Shown piece by piece: positions 1 through 13,554 of a DNA stretch of 64,000 nt; position 1 is the stretch's first letter, and the number at the start of each line of letters is the position of its first letter. The notes below the pieces were generated by a model. The model worked only from the letters and a program-made list of their open reading frames with translations, had not been told where the DNA came from and did not search any database. This DNA comes from Papilionanthe hookeriana x Papilionanthe teres (Eukaryota; Streptophyta; Magnoliopsida; Asparagales; Orchidaceae), in the NCBI GenBank assembly GCA_022702705.1, contig CM040434.1, positions 55,416,953 to 55,480,952 on the forward strand. The letters are read 5' to 3'. The position numbers and the translations under genes are program-made.

Positions 1-583
1 GACGGACTAAAATATTCGAGGTCCTCTTGTTTGAGAGGCTGAAGTGTAGATGTTAGCCCTCGAGTGAGGGGAACGTGGGAGCTATGAAGTGGCGACAGGT
101 ATCCTCCAAGCTAGCCACGTGATTCGGTAATCAAACATAGGATTAGTCAATGTTCTTTGCACCTGGACCAAATGGTAAAGAATAGGAATGCTCCTATTTG
201 TCACAATACAATTTAAAAATTCTATTTAAATTCATCATTCAGTTAATTTTCTAAAAATAAGGAGAATGATACTTTTTCTGAATTATTTAAATCAACTTAT
301 TTCAAGCATTAGTTTACTTTAGTTTGCGATAGTTACTTTTAATTTTCGTTTACTATATTAGTAATTAATTCCTTTTAATTTAGGCGATAACAAATACGGT
401 AAAAACTTCACTGTGGGATCGATAACCGAGGACTCCACTATAGCCGCGTATTACTTGATACGATACGTATACTTGCTTAGAATCCACATTATACATTAAA
501 TCATATATCTATATTTAAAGCGGGATCAAGTTTTTGGTGTCGTTACTATAAACATAAATTGCATACATATTAAAAGTGGGTCA
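1..583 (+). repeat. Element A 5' LTR, 3' part only
   Basis: Base 1 aligns with 48180 and base 583 with 48764. The LTR ends ...GTGGGTCA before a 6-nt spacer and the PBS. It contains a PBS-like sequence at 530-547 that is also in the 3' LTR. Confidence 0.9.
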
Positions 584-589
584 AGTTTT

Positions 590-607
590 TGGCGCCGTTG
601 CCGGGGA
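590..607 (+). other. Element A primer-binding site (tRNA-Asp)
   Basis: TGGCGCCGTTGCCGGGGA is an 18-nt perfect complement of the 3' end of plant tRNA-Asp(GTC), six bases after the LTR end. It is where minus-strand DNA synthesis would be primed. Use of tRNA-Asp is usual for Athila elements. Confidence 0.9.
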
Positions 608-666
608 AGTAAAAAAAATTATTTACTAGAGTAACGGACTATTTTAAATTTATTTTATAAAATTGT

Positions 667-2462
667 ATGCGAAAATTTGGAAACGAAAATTTAATACCTT
701 ACGATTCAGAATTAGAGCATACAATTAAAAGAATTAGAAAACAAAAAATCGAAATTATAAATTTAACACAAATGGCAAATATTCCTGAAAATGAAAATAT
801 CAATCAACCAAGACCATTACGAGATTATGCCAACCCTACATTAGGTGAAATTCATTTAACTATTCAAAACCACGATGTAGTTGCTAATTCATTCGAACTT
901 AAACTGCGATTATCCAAATGGTATAAAATAATCAATTTAGTGGTTCACATGCTGAAGATCCTAATTTACATCTTGCTAGTTTTTTAGAACTATGTGCTTA
1001 CTTTCAAATATGAAGGAGTATATAACGATCTTTATTAGACTTAGACTTTTTCCTTTTTCTTTAAGGGATAAAGGCTAAAATGTGGTTAAATTCATTAGCA
1101 CTTGGATCTATTAAAACTTGGGGAGAATTATCACAAAATTTCTATCCAAATATTTTCCACTATCTAAAGCTGCTAAGCTTAAAAATAATATAACTTCTTT
1201 TAGTCGGTTTGATGGAGAGTCGATATATGAATCTTGGGAGAGATTTAAAGAACTTCTTAGGAAATGCCCACATCATGCGTTACCGGATTGATTAATTATC
1301 CAAACTTTCCATAATGGATTAGTAGGATCTTTAAGATCGATCATCGATCTTTCTTCTTTGGAGGATCATTAATGTCAAAACCATTTGATGAAGCCTATGC
1401 ACTAATCGAAGAAATGGCAACCAATAATTTTCAATGGCCTGCTGATAGAATGAATCAGAAAAACATAGCTAGTATTCACGACAATGATGCAATATCTATG
1501 TTAGCCTCACAAATTGCTGCTGTATCTAAAAAATTAGATCATTTTGGAATGAATTACTCTCCAACTATATCGAAGAAAATTCATCTGGACAACTTATAGA
1601 ATCCCGATCTCGATATGAAACTATTAATGCGATTAACAACAGACCCAGATAATCCTTATGCAAATTATTATAATCCTGGATGGAAAAATCATCCTAATTT
1701 TAATTGGAATAATAACACAAGCTAATCAACCATGGATGAATAATATGACACAACCATTAGGAAATCCATCTAATCATGGAAATCCAAATTATAAATCTAA
1801 TTATCCACCTGGATTTAATAATCCACAATTTAAAGATAAGAAATTATCTATAGAAGAATTAATATTAAATATGGCTCAACATTTACAAAATCAAGGAAAT
1901 CGATTACAAATACAAGGAAACCAATTACAAAATCGAACAACGTATTAAAAATATTGAAACTCAACTTGGACATATCGCTACTACACTTAATAATAGAATA
2001 CCTGGAACATTTGCTAGTAATGTAGAAATAAATCCCAAAGACAAGGGAAATGAGCAAATTAAAGTGATACAATTAAGAAGTGGAAAAGAATTAGAACCTC
2101 GAATTCAGAAAGAACTTGAAAGTCAAAAAGAGGAAGTGGAAATTGAAAAGGAAAAGAATCAACAAAATCCAAACTTAGAAAATCCTTCAATACCTATAAA
2201 AATTTATGTTGAAAAACCTCCACCACAATTTCCTCAACGACTAATTCAACATAAAAAAGATAAACAATTTTCTAAATTCCTTGAAATTTTAAAGAAATTA
2301 ACAATAAATATTCCTTTCGTAGAAGCTTTAAAACAGATGCCAAACTATGTAAAATTCATGAAAGATATTATAAATAAAAAAAGAAAATTTACCGATAATG
2401 AAATGGTCGCACTTGGTGAAGAGTGTAATCTTATTATTCGAAAAAACTTCTTGAAAAATTAA
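667..2462 (+). pseudogene. gag: Element A gag (broken)
   Basis: This is the structural capsid gene of the Athila-like element, starting from the ATG at 667 about 60 bp after the PBS. The frame is open to 987 and contains RPLRDYANPT and a NSFELK-like motif. Later frames hold LFPFSLRDKA, WGELSQNF, ESWERFKELLRKCPHH (about 1040-1290), KPFDEAYALIEEMATNNFQW (1378-1440), and IPFVEALKQMPNYVKFMKDI (about 2310-2370). These occur in the Athila Gag order. At least three frameshifts or stops separate the pieces (after ~987, ~1290-1372 and ~1600-2060), so no full Gag can be made from the sequence as given. Confidence 0.85.
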
Positions 2463-2870
2463 AAGATCTGGTAGTTTCAACTATACCCTGCGTTATTGGA
2501 GAAAAATTCTATGAAAAAGCTTTGTGTGACTTAGGAGCGATCATAAATCTAATGCCTCTATCAATTTTTAAAAGATTAGGATTGAGAGAAATTTCACCTA
2601 CTTCGGTAACTCTTCGGTTAGGCGATCGTTACGTTACATATCTAAGAGAGTTATTGAAGATGTATTGGTAAAAGTGGACAAATTTATCTTCCCTGTAGAT
2701 TTTATTGTTCTAGATATGGAAGAAGATAAAGAAATTCCTATCATTTTAGGAAGACCATTTTTAGCCACGGGAAAAACTATGATTGATGTTCAGAAAGGAG
2801 AATTAAGCTATGAGAGTAAATGACCGAAAAGTTACTTTTAATATTGCTAAATCAATGAAATATCTACATG
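2463..2870 (+). pseudogene. Element A aspartic protease region (broken)
   Basis: Translation in pieces gives TIPCVIGEKFYEKALCDLGA around 2480-2540, where CDLGA is the retropepsin active-site loop as it appears in plant Athila elements (the usual following S is I here). [13 protein letters not shown] follows, then [19 protein letters not shown] and [13 protein letters not shown] near 2675-2770. This protease would cut the Gag-Pol polyprotein. A one-base loss near 2640 breaks the frame. Confidence 0.75.
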
Positions 2871-3084
2871 TTAGAAAAAGATGATGAGTGTTTTCGATTG
2901 GAAGTACTCGATCATTTACAAAAAGAACATTTTAAGGAATATTATGAAGAAAAATTAGAAAAAGAAAATATTGAATTAATTGAAAAATGCGAGATAAATG
3001 AAGAAGCTAGATTATATTCGAGAAATTTGAATTTTTGGATAATACGAAAAATAATAAAAAAATATAGTTCCATCGATTATTAAA

Positions 3085-3912
3085 CCTCTTGAACTTGAGT
3101 TAAAAATGTTACCTAATCATTTAAAGTATGCTTACTTAGGTAATTCTTCAACTCTACGAGTTATTATTTCATACGAATTAAATGAATCTCGAGAACAAAA
3201 ACTTTTAGATACATTAAAAAAATATAAGAAAATTTTGGTTGGACTTTAGCGAGATATTAAAGGAATTAGTCCTTGAATTTGTATGCACGGAACTATTTTA
3301 GATAATGAACATAAACCTAAAGCGAGATCCACGAAAGGAGATTAAATCCGATAATGAAAGAAGTAGTCAGAAATAAATTTTAAAATGGTTAGATAATGGT
3401 ATTATATATCCTATTTACGAGAGTGCTTGGGTAAGCCCGATTCATTGTGTACTACAAAAAGGAGGGGTATTTGTCGAAAGCTAATGAAAATAATGATCTT
3501 ATCCACTATAAGACAAGATTCTTGGATGGCGAATAGGCATTGATTATAGAAAATTAAACACGGCCGCCGGGAAAGATCACTTCCCTTTACCATTTCTAGA
3601 CCGGATGTTAGATAGATTAACCGGACATAAGTATTTTTGTTTCTTAGATGGATATACGGTTATCATCGAATACAAATTGCTCACGAGGATCGAGAAAAAA
3701 CTACATTTACTAGTTCTTATGGAACTTTCGCTTTTCGAAGAATGCCTTTTGGATTATATAACGCACATGCAACATTCCAAAGATGTATGATGTCTATATT
3801 TAGTAAATTAATTGATAATGGAATAGAAGTATTTATGGATGATTTCTCTGTATTTGGAACAACATTCGACACATGCTTAAATCATCTTGAAAAAGTATTT
3901 GAAGTATGTGAG
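3085..3912 (+). pseudogene. pol: Element A reverse transcriptase, N-terminal part, cut by element B
   Basis: The RT palm motifs are present in several frames: a GIDYRKLN-type block near 3535-3560, DHFPLPFLDRMLDRLTG near 3570-3625, a YFCFLDGY motif A near 3635-3655, then FAFRRMPFGLYNAHATFQRCM (3725-3790) and the catalytic FMDDFSVFG (about 3832-3858, a variant of YMDD). The frame from 3637 is open until it enters element B at 3913, just after HLEKVFEVCE. The remainder of RT resumes at 40034. Small indels upstream (3240-3600) further damage the frame. Confidence 0.85.
3908..3912. repeat. Target-site duplication of element B, left copy (GTGAG)
   Basis: GTGAG lies directly left of B's outer end (TGTCGGC...) and is repeated at 40029-40033 directly right of B's other end (...GGTCAACA). 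A 5-bp duplication is standard for gypsy integrases. Confidence 0.95.
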
Positions 3913-5178
3913 TGTCGGCATATTTTTAGGTTAGTGTGTGTTGTATTTAAAAAAGGGGGTCGCCTACAGAATTTGTCGGTGAATTTTTAATTTAATTTAA
4001 ATATATATAATTTAGAAAGTAGTATTTGATTTTGAAAATAATTTTAAATTTGAAAATTTTAAGATATGAAATCAGACTGATCTCACATCCCGAATAGTTT
4101 ACATAAACGAGCACCGCACCACAAACCGTGTATATATCCCGAAGAATAGACATACTGCTTGATAATGGGGCTCGATTAGATAAACTAGAAAGGTTTGTGA
4201 CATCCATTTGGTCTGCGAATCAATTTTATAAGCCGACAAATTCCCCTGTTTAATATGAAAGCATTAAACAGGGTTTATATTACCTGGGTTCTTAGAGTTC
4301 CCTATAAGGGCGAGCCCGCATAGTTAATTACATCTTAAGTGAAGGGAATCACTTAAGAAAACTCTCGATAATAATCGGTAGATTACGCTCTCAAAATTTG
4401 AAAGTTTAAGTTTTCGAGGATTGAATTTTGGAATTTCGATAGGGAATGGATCAAATTTGGAACATTTTGTTTTAGGAATTCAAAGAAAGAAAAATAGGAG
4501 AAATTACGGATTCGAAGCGAACTTTGGTAATTTCCGACTATCCTATTGTTTTGCTTGGATTTAGGAAGGCCACTAATATTTATCGATATTTCAATCTTGC
4601 CGATTTTAATTAATTTGGACTTATATTTGTATGATAAAATCATACGAAATAGCCTCAAAGATATGAGGGTTTATGTCGTACTAAACGACTTACCTCGAGT
4701 CCTAAGAGCAGGTTAGGGCTTAATTTACATGACATGATCATGCAAATTCCTAACGAAGAGTTGAGGATTTATGTTGCACTAGGCAAACTACCTCGAAGTT
4801 TTATAGTTTGGTTATTTAATTCTAAGAAAATTTTGCTGAAGTAGATCCGAGTTTTGCTGATGACGATGGTTGTGCTGCCTACCATGCCCCGAGCTCCTTA
4901 TTGTTGCAGAGGTTTAATTATAGAAGTCATAAATCAGGAGATGAGAAAGTGTTTTTGTTTAGAGAAAGTCTTAATTTCCAAGTGTTTTTTATGTTTTAAT
5001 TAAAACAAATCTTAAAGTTGATTATAACAACACCGGTTAAGATCCCACGGTTCCATCCTTCCAGCATCGTTATTTTTATCGGATTCACTTAGTCCAGATG
5101 AATATGCTAAACTCAACTAAATGAGTTCCACACTTTCATTTAGACCGTGGGAAATCCCGTTAGCAACACGTAGGTTAC
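3913..5178 (-). repeat. Element B 3' LTR, first segment (split by solo LTR C)
   Basis: It begins TGTCGGCATATTTTTAGG on the + strand and matches 32261-33528 of the other LTR closely over its length. It stops at GTTAC (5174-5178), where element C was inserted. On the coding strand this is the downstream (U5) end of the LTR. Confidence 0.93.
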
Positions 5179-7264
5179 TGTCGGCATATTTTTAGGTCGT
5201 GTGTTTTATTTTAAAAAGGGGTTCGCCTAACAGAAGTTGTCGGCGAATTTTTAATTTAATTTAAATAAATAATTTTGAAGAGTAGTATTTGATTTTGAAA
5301 ATAATTTTAAATTTGAAGGTTTTAAGATATGAGATTAAACCAGATCTCACATCCCGAATAGTTTATATAAACGAGCACCGCACCATGAGCCAGTGTAGCT
5401 ATCCACTAAGGATAGACACAGCGCTTGACGGTGGGGCTCGATTAAATAAACTAGAAGATTTGTGACATCCGTTTGGTCTGCGAACCAATTTTATAAGCCG
5501 ACAAATTCCACAGCTTAATATGAAAGCATTAAACGGGGTTTATATTACACGGGTTCTTTAAAATTCCACTATAAGGGCAAGCCCACATAGTTAATTACAT
5601 CTTAAGTGACGGGAATCACCTAAGAAAACTCTCGATAATAATCAATAATTCGCTCTCAAGAATTTGAAAGTTTAAGTTTTCAAAGGATTGAATTTTGGAA
5701 TTTCAATAGGGAATGGATCAAATTTGGAACATTTTGTTTTGGGAATTCAAAGGAAGAAAAGTAAGAGAAATCACAAATTCGAAGTGAACTTCGGTAATTT
5801 CCCAACTATCCTATTGTTTGGTTTGAGTTTAGGAAAGCCCTAATATTTATTTAATGTTTTGATCTTGCCAATTTTAATTAATTAGGGCTTATATTTGTAT
5901 GATAAAATCACACGAAATAGCACTCGAAGATGTGAGGGTTTATGTCGTATCGGACGACTTCCTCGGAATCCTAAGGTAGGTTAGGGCTTAATTTGCAATG
6001 CTAATGCCTAACGAAGAGTTGAGGGTTTATGTTGCACTAGGTAAACTACCTCGAAGTCCTATGGCCTTGTTATTTAATTCTAGGAAAGTTTTCTTGAAGT
6101 AGACTCGGAGTTTTGCTTGATGACGATGGCCGTGCTGCCCATCATGCACCGAGCTCCTTGTTGTTGCGAGAGGTTTAGTTTTAGAAATCATAAATCGGGG
6201 GATGAGAAAAGTGTTTTGGTTTAGAGAAAATCTTAATTTCCAAGTGTTTTTTATGTTTTAATTAAAACAAATCTTAAAGTTGATTATAACGACACAGGTT
6301 AAGATCCCACGGTTCCATCCTTCCGGCATCATTATTTTTATCGGATTCACTTAGTCCAGATGAATTTGCTAAACTCAACTGAATGAGTTCCACACTTTCA
6401 TTTAGACAGTGGGAAATCTCGTTAGCAACACGTAGGTTACATCATCCGAGGTATTCCCGATCATCCAACGGGACGTTTTAATTTAATTGTAATTGTAGTT
6501 TTGTGTTACGTTTGTGATTAAATTTTGAGTTGTTTTATATTTTGAAATGTTGTGGCGGTGAATTTTATCTTGCAATTACTTTTAACTTAGTTTTGGTTTC
6601 GGTTTTAGGGACTATCCTAAAGGTGTGGGTTTTCATGCAACGAGTTGTTTATCATGCAAGAAAAGTAAGTGTGATGCGATTGATGAAATTGCGATAATGT
6701 AAATTGTAAGAAAGTAAATTGCAATAAAATAAAAGCGTACTGGAGGGTCTTCTCGTCATCCCAAGCTGCACTTAAAACACAATTAGAATATTTAAGCAAG
6801 TTCCTAGGTAAAGCTAAGGGAAGGGTTATGGTTTTCTACCAAATTCCACAATCACATGGCTAGTCATTTCCTATGACGTCTAGGTTCCTTGTGTTTTGGT
6901 TTGAGGACGATTTTCTTCATCGAAGAACAATTAAATTCGATTGTTCTTATAAATGTCCTATCATATTGAGGAAGTGCTTAAGAAGAATCTTAAACATCTT
7001 TTCGATATTTCAGGATTGTTTTAAGTCGAATGGATTCGATTACACAAATGAATTAATCGTCGAGGTTTAGTTAAGTTTTGTTATTATCTTACTCGGTGAA
7101 CTAGGATATTTGAATGTCCTATAAGTGAAGTAACATTTCATTTAATATCCTGATTTAGGAGTTATGATAACTAAAGCTTTCGAGGGTAAATTGGTATTCG
7201 AATGATTTGTGATTTAGTTTAATTTCAATTAATTTGGAATAGTGTTCAAGTTATTTTAGATTTA

Positions 7265-7700
7265 TTTTGAATTCATTATGTCTTTGGTGATGTTATATTT
7301 AATTCAACTTAATTTTATTTAATTTAATTTAATTGAGTTTTTAATTTAATTTAATTGATTTAATTGATTTAGTTTGATTTGATGTTACATTAAATTAATT
7401 TGATTTGATTTAATTTTAATTCAATTTGATTTAATTTAATTTAATTTAATTTAATTTAATTTAATTTTAATTCATTTAATTTAATTTTTAATTTGGTTAA
7501 ACTTAATTTAATTTGGTTTTATTTATTTAATTTAATTTAATTTAATTCATTTAATTTAATTTAATTTGTTTATTTAATTTAATTTAATTTAATTTAATTT
7601 AATTCAACTTTTAATTTTAATTTAATTTAATTTAATTTAATCCAATTTAATTTACTTAATTTAATTTAATTTTTAATTTAATTTTATTTTTTAATTTTAA
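7265..7700. repeat. (TTTAA)n tract in LTR C
   Basis: The sequence is almost only TTTAA/AATTT pentamers with scattered variants. The equivalent tract is at 13555-13915 and 34340-34745 in B's LTRs. Confidence 0.9.
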
Positions 7701-10297
7701 TTAAAAAAAATTTTAAAAGTTTAATAATTTAATTTTAGTTTAATGATTAAGTCTTTTAATGTTTTGAATTTGAGTTATCATTTTAATTAAGAATTGAATA
7801 TTAATGAGATAATTAATTTAGGGATTTTTAAATTAAAGAATAAATCTCTTCCTAATAATATCCACTATTTTAATAATTCTAATTTTATTATTCTTCCAAA
7901 TTTAATCAACTATTTAATTAAGGTTTAATCATTTTAAATTGCTTAATGGGTTTCTACCCTTTAATTATTTAAATTTCAATCATCCAAATTAGATTAGGAT
8001 CAAATATTTTATTTATTAATTTTTTTATTAAACCTAAAGTTTTAATTAAAGGTTAAAATTTTAATTACCATTTTGCCCTTTAAGCTTAATAATTTCATAA
8101 CTCACTAAATTGAACTCAACTGAACTTGAAATTTTTATGTGACTTCACTCATATGTCGATAAAGACATGAGAGGAGAAAATGTGATTTTTCTGTATTTAA
8201 TTTATTTATATAATTATTTTTGGTAGAAAATAGAGATTTCCAAGGAAAATTTAATAACATGACCAAGGGAAACTTTCTATCCTTAAGAAACTTAGGGGAC
8301 ATTCCTAATGACCAGAGGACCACTTGGACCAATTTTGGTGATTTTTTGAATTATATTATTTTTATTATAATTATTTTAAGTTTTGGAGTGTTAATTAATT
8401 TAAAAATAAAATAAATGTTGAAAAATGAATTTTATATTTTTAAAAATCTCTCTAATATCAAGGAAATCAGAGAATCAAATTTTACAATTTTTTTATTTTT
8501 CTATGATTTATTATAATTATTTTAGTGAAAATGCTAGAAAATACATTTTTTTTAATTTTAAAATTACCCTAGGGCTTTAAAATTTAATATCTCACTAAAT
8601 AGACCTAAGAAAAATATGGGGTTTATTCCTAAGTGATTAAAATTCAAAATGTGACATTTTGGTGAATTTTATTATTTTTGTGATTTTTATTATTTTTTAA
8701 TTATTAAAATATTAAAATTATATTAAAAATCAACTTTTTTAGAAAATTGAAATTTTAATTTTCTTAAATTCCCCTGATATTAGAGAGGCTCCAAAACCAA
8801 TTTGGTGAATTTTTAAAAAGTATTTTGAAAGTTATGAATTTTTAAAGTTTAAAATGACTAAATGGCTTAATCAACCCAATTAGTAGGGTTAACCAAGTCC
8901 ACTTGACCTAAAATTTTTATGGTGGGTTCCTCTGATCCTAAAGGTCGGTGGAGAATTGATTTCAAGTCAATTTGATGTATGGTTAGCTCTAATTAATTAG
9001 AGATCCATTTTGGGTGTTTAAGCCAATTAGGGTTGTTTTAAATGAACTAACTCAAAACCTATTTTTCCTAGGGTCCTGCTGGTCGCTAAGGAAAATCACC
9101 AAATTTTCCTAGAATTTATTTCACAACATGCTATTTATTGGAATTAAAATACTCAAAACGGTAACATGAATTTGAAAAATCAATAACTTTTCATAGGGAT
9201 GGCCTCGACTTTGGAAAATTCAGGGAATGTTCCCAAGTTCGGAGAGCTTGAAAGCCTCTATGGTCTCATGCCATGGTGAATTGTATACATGCATGGAGAA
9301 TTAAAAATATGCGAGAGAGTAAATAAATTATTAAAAATAAAATACTTGATTAAATTAAATAATTTCTTTTCCACATTATTCTCCTCGTTCATTCGAGCAA
9401 GAGGGTATTTTTATTTTATTTTTCTGATTTTTCTACACAAATTTATGAATTTTTGAAGTTTAGAGAATTAAATAAATCAGAAAAATCCCTAATTTTCTAT
9501 TTATCCACGCGGCGCCGCGTCAACCTCGGCAGCTCCGAACGCACACGCGTCGCGTACCACTCGACGCCGCCATCTGAGTCAGCAGCCCGGGCCCCGCGGT
9601 TCTCGTACCGTCTCCTGATCCGACGCAATCCTGGCCGTCCGTCCGCGTGTGTATCGAATGGACGGCATCCGTTCATCGTCCCCAAGTGTCCTCGCCGAGA
9701 GCCGTCCACACTAAATCCCTAATATCTCACTCGATACTCAATGGATTTTCATGTTCTTATGCTCTATGGATTCGTCTTGAAGAGACGAACACATCTATAC
9801 GGTGATCATGCATTAAAATTAAAGCATTTGAAATGGAGAATCTCCAGAAGCTCGGGATGAAGAATTAGCTCATACCTTTGCTCAGAGAAGTGTGGCTTCG
9901 ATCTGAGGGTTGTTGCACCTTCGATTGGATCCCAGCAAGCTCCAGATGAAGTCTCCTGGTCTGGTGAATTATCTAGGTGGGATTTCGACCAAGCCCGATC
10001 ACAAAGCTTGGAGGCTGGAGCAACTGGGTGGCCTGGAGATGGGGCTTTTGTTGGTGGACACCTTCCCTTGGTACGGTGAAGGTGTAGAACCAATCAATTT
10101 GGGGATTGGCTCACTGTGGAGAAGTGTCCTGGTTTTGGGCCTAGATTTCGACTACGAAATTGAGCTCGCGAGAGAAGAAATGGCGGGGGATCTCGGTGGG
10201 GATCAAGTGCTTTGTGTATGGGGAGGAGTACGGAACAATTTTGGCGAGTTTCCTTAAGGTTTTGTTTCAGCACCTCTCATGGCCGAGAGGGGTGGTG

Positions 10298-10306
10298 TTT
10301 AAATAG
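10298..10306. promoter_or_regulatory. TATA-like motif in LTR C
   Basis: TTTAAATAG (CTATTTAAA on the coding strand) is kept at the same place in all three LTR copies, beside a GC-rich block. It could be the LTR promoter TATA box. This is inferred from conservation only. Confidence 0.3.
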
Positions 10307-12130
10307 GAGAGGGTGGAGGGCCTCCTGGGGAGAGTTAGGGCTTGGGATCGAGTGCTCTTGGCAGAGAAGAACGGCTCCGATGGCCGCTGGGGATGGGGCG
10401 GCTCGGCGGGTGAGAATTCCAAGTTGGGCTCACATGTGAGCTCTCGGCCATGGTGTTTTCCGACGACACGGTGGCCGGCCGGCCGGGCATTGGTCACTCT
10501 CAGGGTCAGGAGATCCAGGGCTTGAAGTTGGTGAAGGCAATTGGGCTTGGACATGTGTAAAGTGTTTGAATCAAAGTAGAATGGGGTATGGGTATATTTT
10601 GTCTCAAATCGGTCAAATGCATGGATTGGGCTAGGTGCACCTTCCCATGGCTAGTTTGGGCTGAAGATAAAGTGGTTTAGGTCAGCTTAATTAGTGGGGA
10701 AGGGTCACCATCCAAGTACAATTAAGTTTAAGCATGGTTTAGTGGAGTCATGGAAGTGGCTAAATCACCCTTAAGGGAATCATTAAAGGACTCCCTCCTT
10801 TTGCCAAAAATGACATGGTGATGTGTAAAGTGGCTGCCATGGCTTGCATATGGCTTGTGCATGGCTTCATGGCTCCATTTGGCTTGGGAAAAGGTTGGGT
10901 CAATTTCATAAAAATGGATTTTAGGAATTTTTGGTAATTTGATGGAAATTTGTATGAGACTTGATTTGGAATGATTTGATGATGAATTTAGGACTTAGGG
11001 ATGATTTTAATTGAATGGATGATGTAGAGAAATATCATGTGGGCTTTGGGACCAATTTTGGGCCTTTGGATGTGGTGAAGGATGGGCTTTTAAAATGGTT
11101 TAGGAAAGTGGGCTTTTGAATTTTAAAATGGATTTTGGGATGAAATTTTGTAAAGAGGTTGGGCCAAATAATTGTTGGGTTTAGCTCATGGATGTATCAT
11201 GAGTGACTTGAAGCAAATTGGGAGTGATTTGGGTTTGAATTGGGTTGAATTTGGGCTCTTTTGGTGAATGGGTCAATATAGGTCCAAGTGGGCCAAGTTG
11301 AGCCAATGTTGGGCTAGGGTTGAAATTGATGTAAAATTAATGTTGAGAAATGTCTATGGGAGTGTTTCAAAGAGGTTTTGACTTTGGTTGGGCTTTGATT
11401 TTGGGGTTTGGGCCCATTTGGGTTAGGTTTGGGTTTAGGTCGAAATTGGGCATTTTAGCTTTGGGTTGAATTTGAGTGGGGTTTGGGTCTAAATTTTGGG
11501 TAAATCATGTTAGTGTTTTGCTTTTGGGGATGCTAAGGAAGATTTAGAAAAGATTTGGGGTTAATTGGAGTTGAATTGGGTGAGTTTGGGTTAGGTTTGG
11601 GTCATGGGTCCAAATTGGGCTTTAAGGCCAAAAGTGAAATTGGATCCAAATGTCAATCAAATTGGACTTGGATTTGGTCTAGATTGGTATTGGGAATGTT
11701 GAATTGAAGTTTAGAATTGAATTGGACCAGAATTTGGGTCAATTGGGTAGGCTTGGTTTGACATTGGGTTCACTTTGGGTTAAAATGGGTTAAATTAGGG
11801 GTTTTGACAAAAGTAGGGCAAATTGACAAAATTAGCCCATGGTGTAGTTGAACAAAATGAAATTGGGAATATTTGGGATTTTCTGGAATTTTCTGGGAAT
11901 TTTCTGAATTTTTTGAATTTTTGGGTCAAGAGGGGTATTTTGGGTATTTGGAGGGTATTGGGAGGTTTTTTTGGAATTTTGGTCTTTTTGGGTATGGATG
12001 ATCAATTTGAGTGGTGTGGAAATATTTGGGATTGATTTTGGGGAATCTTGGGTAATTTAGGTGATTTTGAAAATTTTGGGTAATTTCAAGGGCTTTGGGT
12101 AGGTTAGGCGGGTGTAGGGTCCCGGGGGTC

Positions 12131-12210
12131 AAAAATTGAAAATTTGGAAAATTGAAGATTTGGAAAATTGAAGATTTGGAAAATTGAAGATTTGGAAAAT
12201 TGAAGATTGG
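12131..12210. repeat. 16-bp minisatellite in LTR C
   Basis: About five copies of a 16-bp unit (AAAATTGAAGATTTGG) stand here. B's LTRs have only about two units at the matching place (18642-18672 and 39478-39510). Confidence 0.85.
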
Positions 12211-13554
12211 GTAAATTTGAGTGGAATGAAATCATTTTGGTTGAGCCATGAAGCCACATCAAGCCCACATGAGCCATGAAGGGACTCATTTGAGGCATCC
12301 ACTATGTTGTTCCTAACCCTCTTAGCCGAGGGCTTAGGGGTTAAGGACCATCCATGTGAATCACCTACATGAGTCGGGAGGTCGAGTTAGGTATAGGTGT
12401 GTGAAAGTGTAGTGTATAGGTGTAGTGTATGTGTAAGTCGGCCCCTTCACCGGACCGAGCCACCCGAGGCGATCCTAAGGCCAAAGAGTCCTATAGGAAC
12501 TCATCCTTTAAACTTCCACATTTGATTTCAACCCTCTAGGTGATTAGGGGTCTACGGTCAAGTTTGTGGAGTTTGCGGGGGTTAAGAAGTGGTTTGAATT
12601 TTTAAAAGGTGGATCCCAATTCTAGTCCTCTAAGATAGTCAAAGGAAAAGCCTAAGGCTAGATCCTAAGTACTAAAAAAGGAGAAGAGAAGACCTCATCA
12701 AAAATGAGGTCAACAGTTACATCATCCGAGGTATTCCCGATCATCTAACAAGACGTTTTAATTTAGTTGTAATTGCAGTTTTGTGTTCTGTTTGTGATTA
12801 AATTTTGAGTTGTTTTATATTTTGAAATGTTATGGCGGTGAATTTTATCTTGCAATGACTTTTAATTTAGTTTTGGTTTCGGTTTTAGGGACTATCCTAA
12901 AGGTGTGGGTTTTCATGCAACAGTTGTTTATCATGCAAGAAAAGTAAGTGCGATGCAATTAAATAAATTGCAGCAAAATAAAAGCGTACCTGGAGGGTCT
13001 TCCCGTCATTCCAAGCTGCACTTAAACACAATTTAGAATATTTAAGCAAGTTCCTAGGTAAAGCTAAGGGAAGGGTTATGGTTTTCTACCAAATTCCTAA
13101 TCCTATAGTTAGTCATTTCTTATGACGTCTAGGTCCTTGTGTTTTGGTTTAAGGACGATTTTCTTCATCGAAGAACAATTAAGTTTAATTGTTCTTATAA
13201 ATATCTTATCATATTGAGGAAGTGCTTAAGAAGAATCTTAAACATCTTTTCAATATTGCTTGAAATTGTTTTAAGTCCAAATGAATTTCATTATACGAAA
13301 TGAATTAATCGTTCGGGAATTCAAGTTTTGTTGTTATCTTACTCGAGTGAACTAGGACATTTGAATATCCTATGAGGGAAGTAACATTTCATTTAACGTT
13401 ACGTTTAGGAGTTATGACAACAAAAACTTTCGAGGGCAAATTGATGTTCAAATGACTTATGATTTAATTTCAGTTAACGGGTTTAAATTTGGAATAGTGT
13501 TCAAGTTGCTTTATATTTATTTTTGAATTTATCTATGTCTTAGGTGATGATATT

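Larger units (their letters stand above)
5179..12715 (-). mobile_element. Element C: solo LTR of the same Tat/Ogre-like family, nested in B's 3' LTR
   Basis: This 7537-bp sequence starts TGTCGGCA and ends GGTCAACA, like B's LTRs, in the same orientation, with no internal region. It is flanked by GTTAC at 5174-5178 and 12716-12720, which joins the two halves of B's LTR exactly. It is more diverged from B's LTRs than they are from each other, lacks their 250-bp internal duplication, and has an expanded 16-bp minisatellite. It holds a (TTTAA)n tract (7265-7700), a GC-rich block (9500-10550) and a TTTAAATAG motif. I see no genes in it. Confidence 0.93.

Noticed and set aside
9453..10554. Several overlapping ORFs of 70-115 codons on both strands in the GC-rich part of the LTR, also at 15729-17065 and 36569-37845
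   Set aside because: They are by-products of GC-rich sequence. Frames are not kept among the three LTR copies and no domain is visible.
11250..11600. TTGGGT/GGGTTTAGG-rich sequence resembling plant telomere repeats
   Set aside because: The TTTAGGG unit does not repeat in register; it is only part of a biased G/T-rich LTR segment, also at 17750-18100 and 38580-38950.
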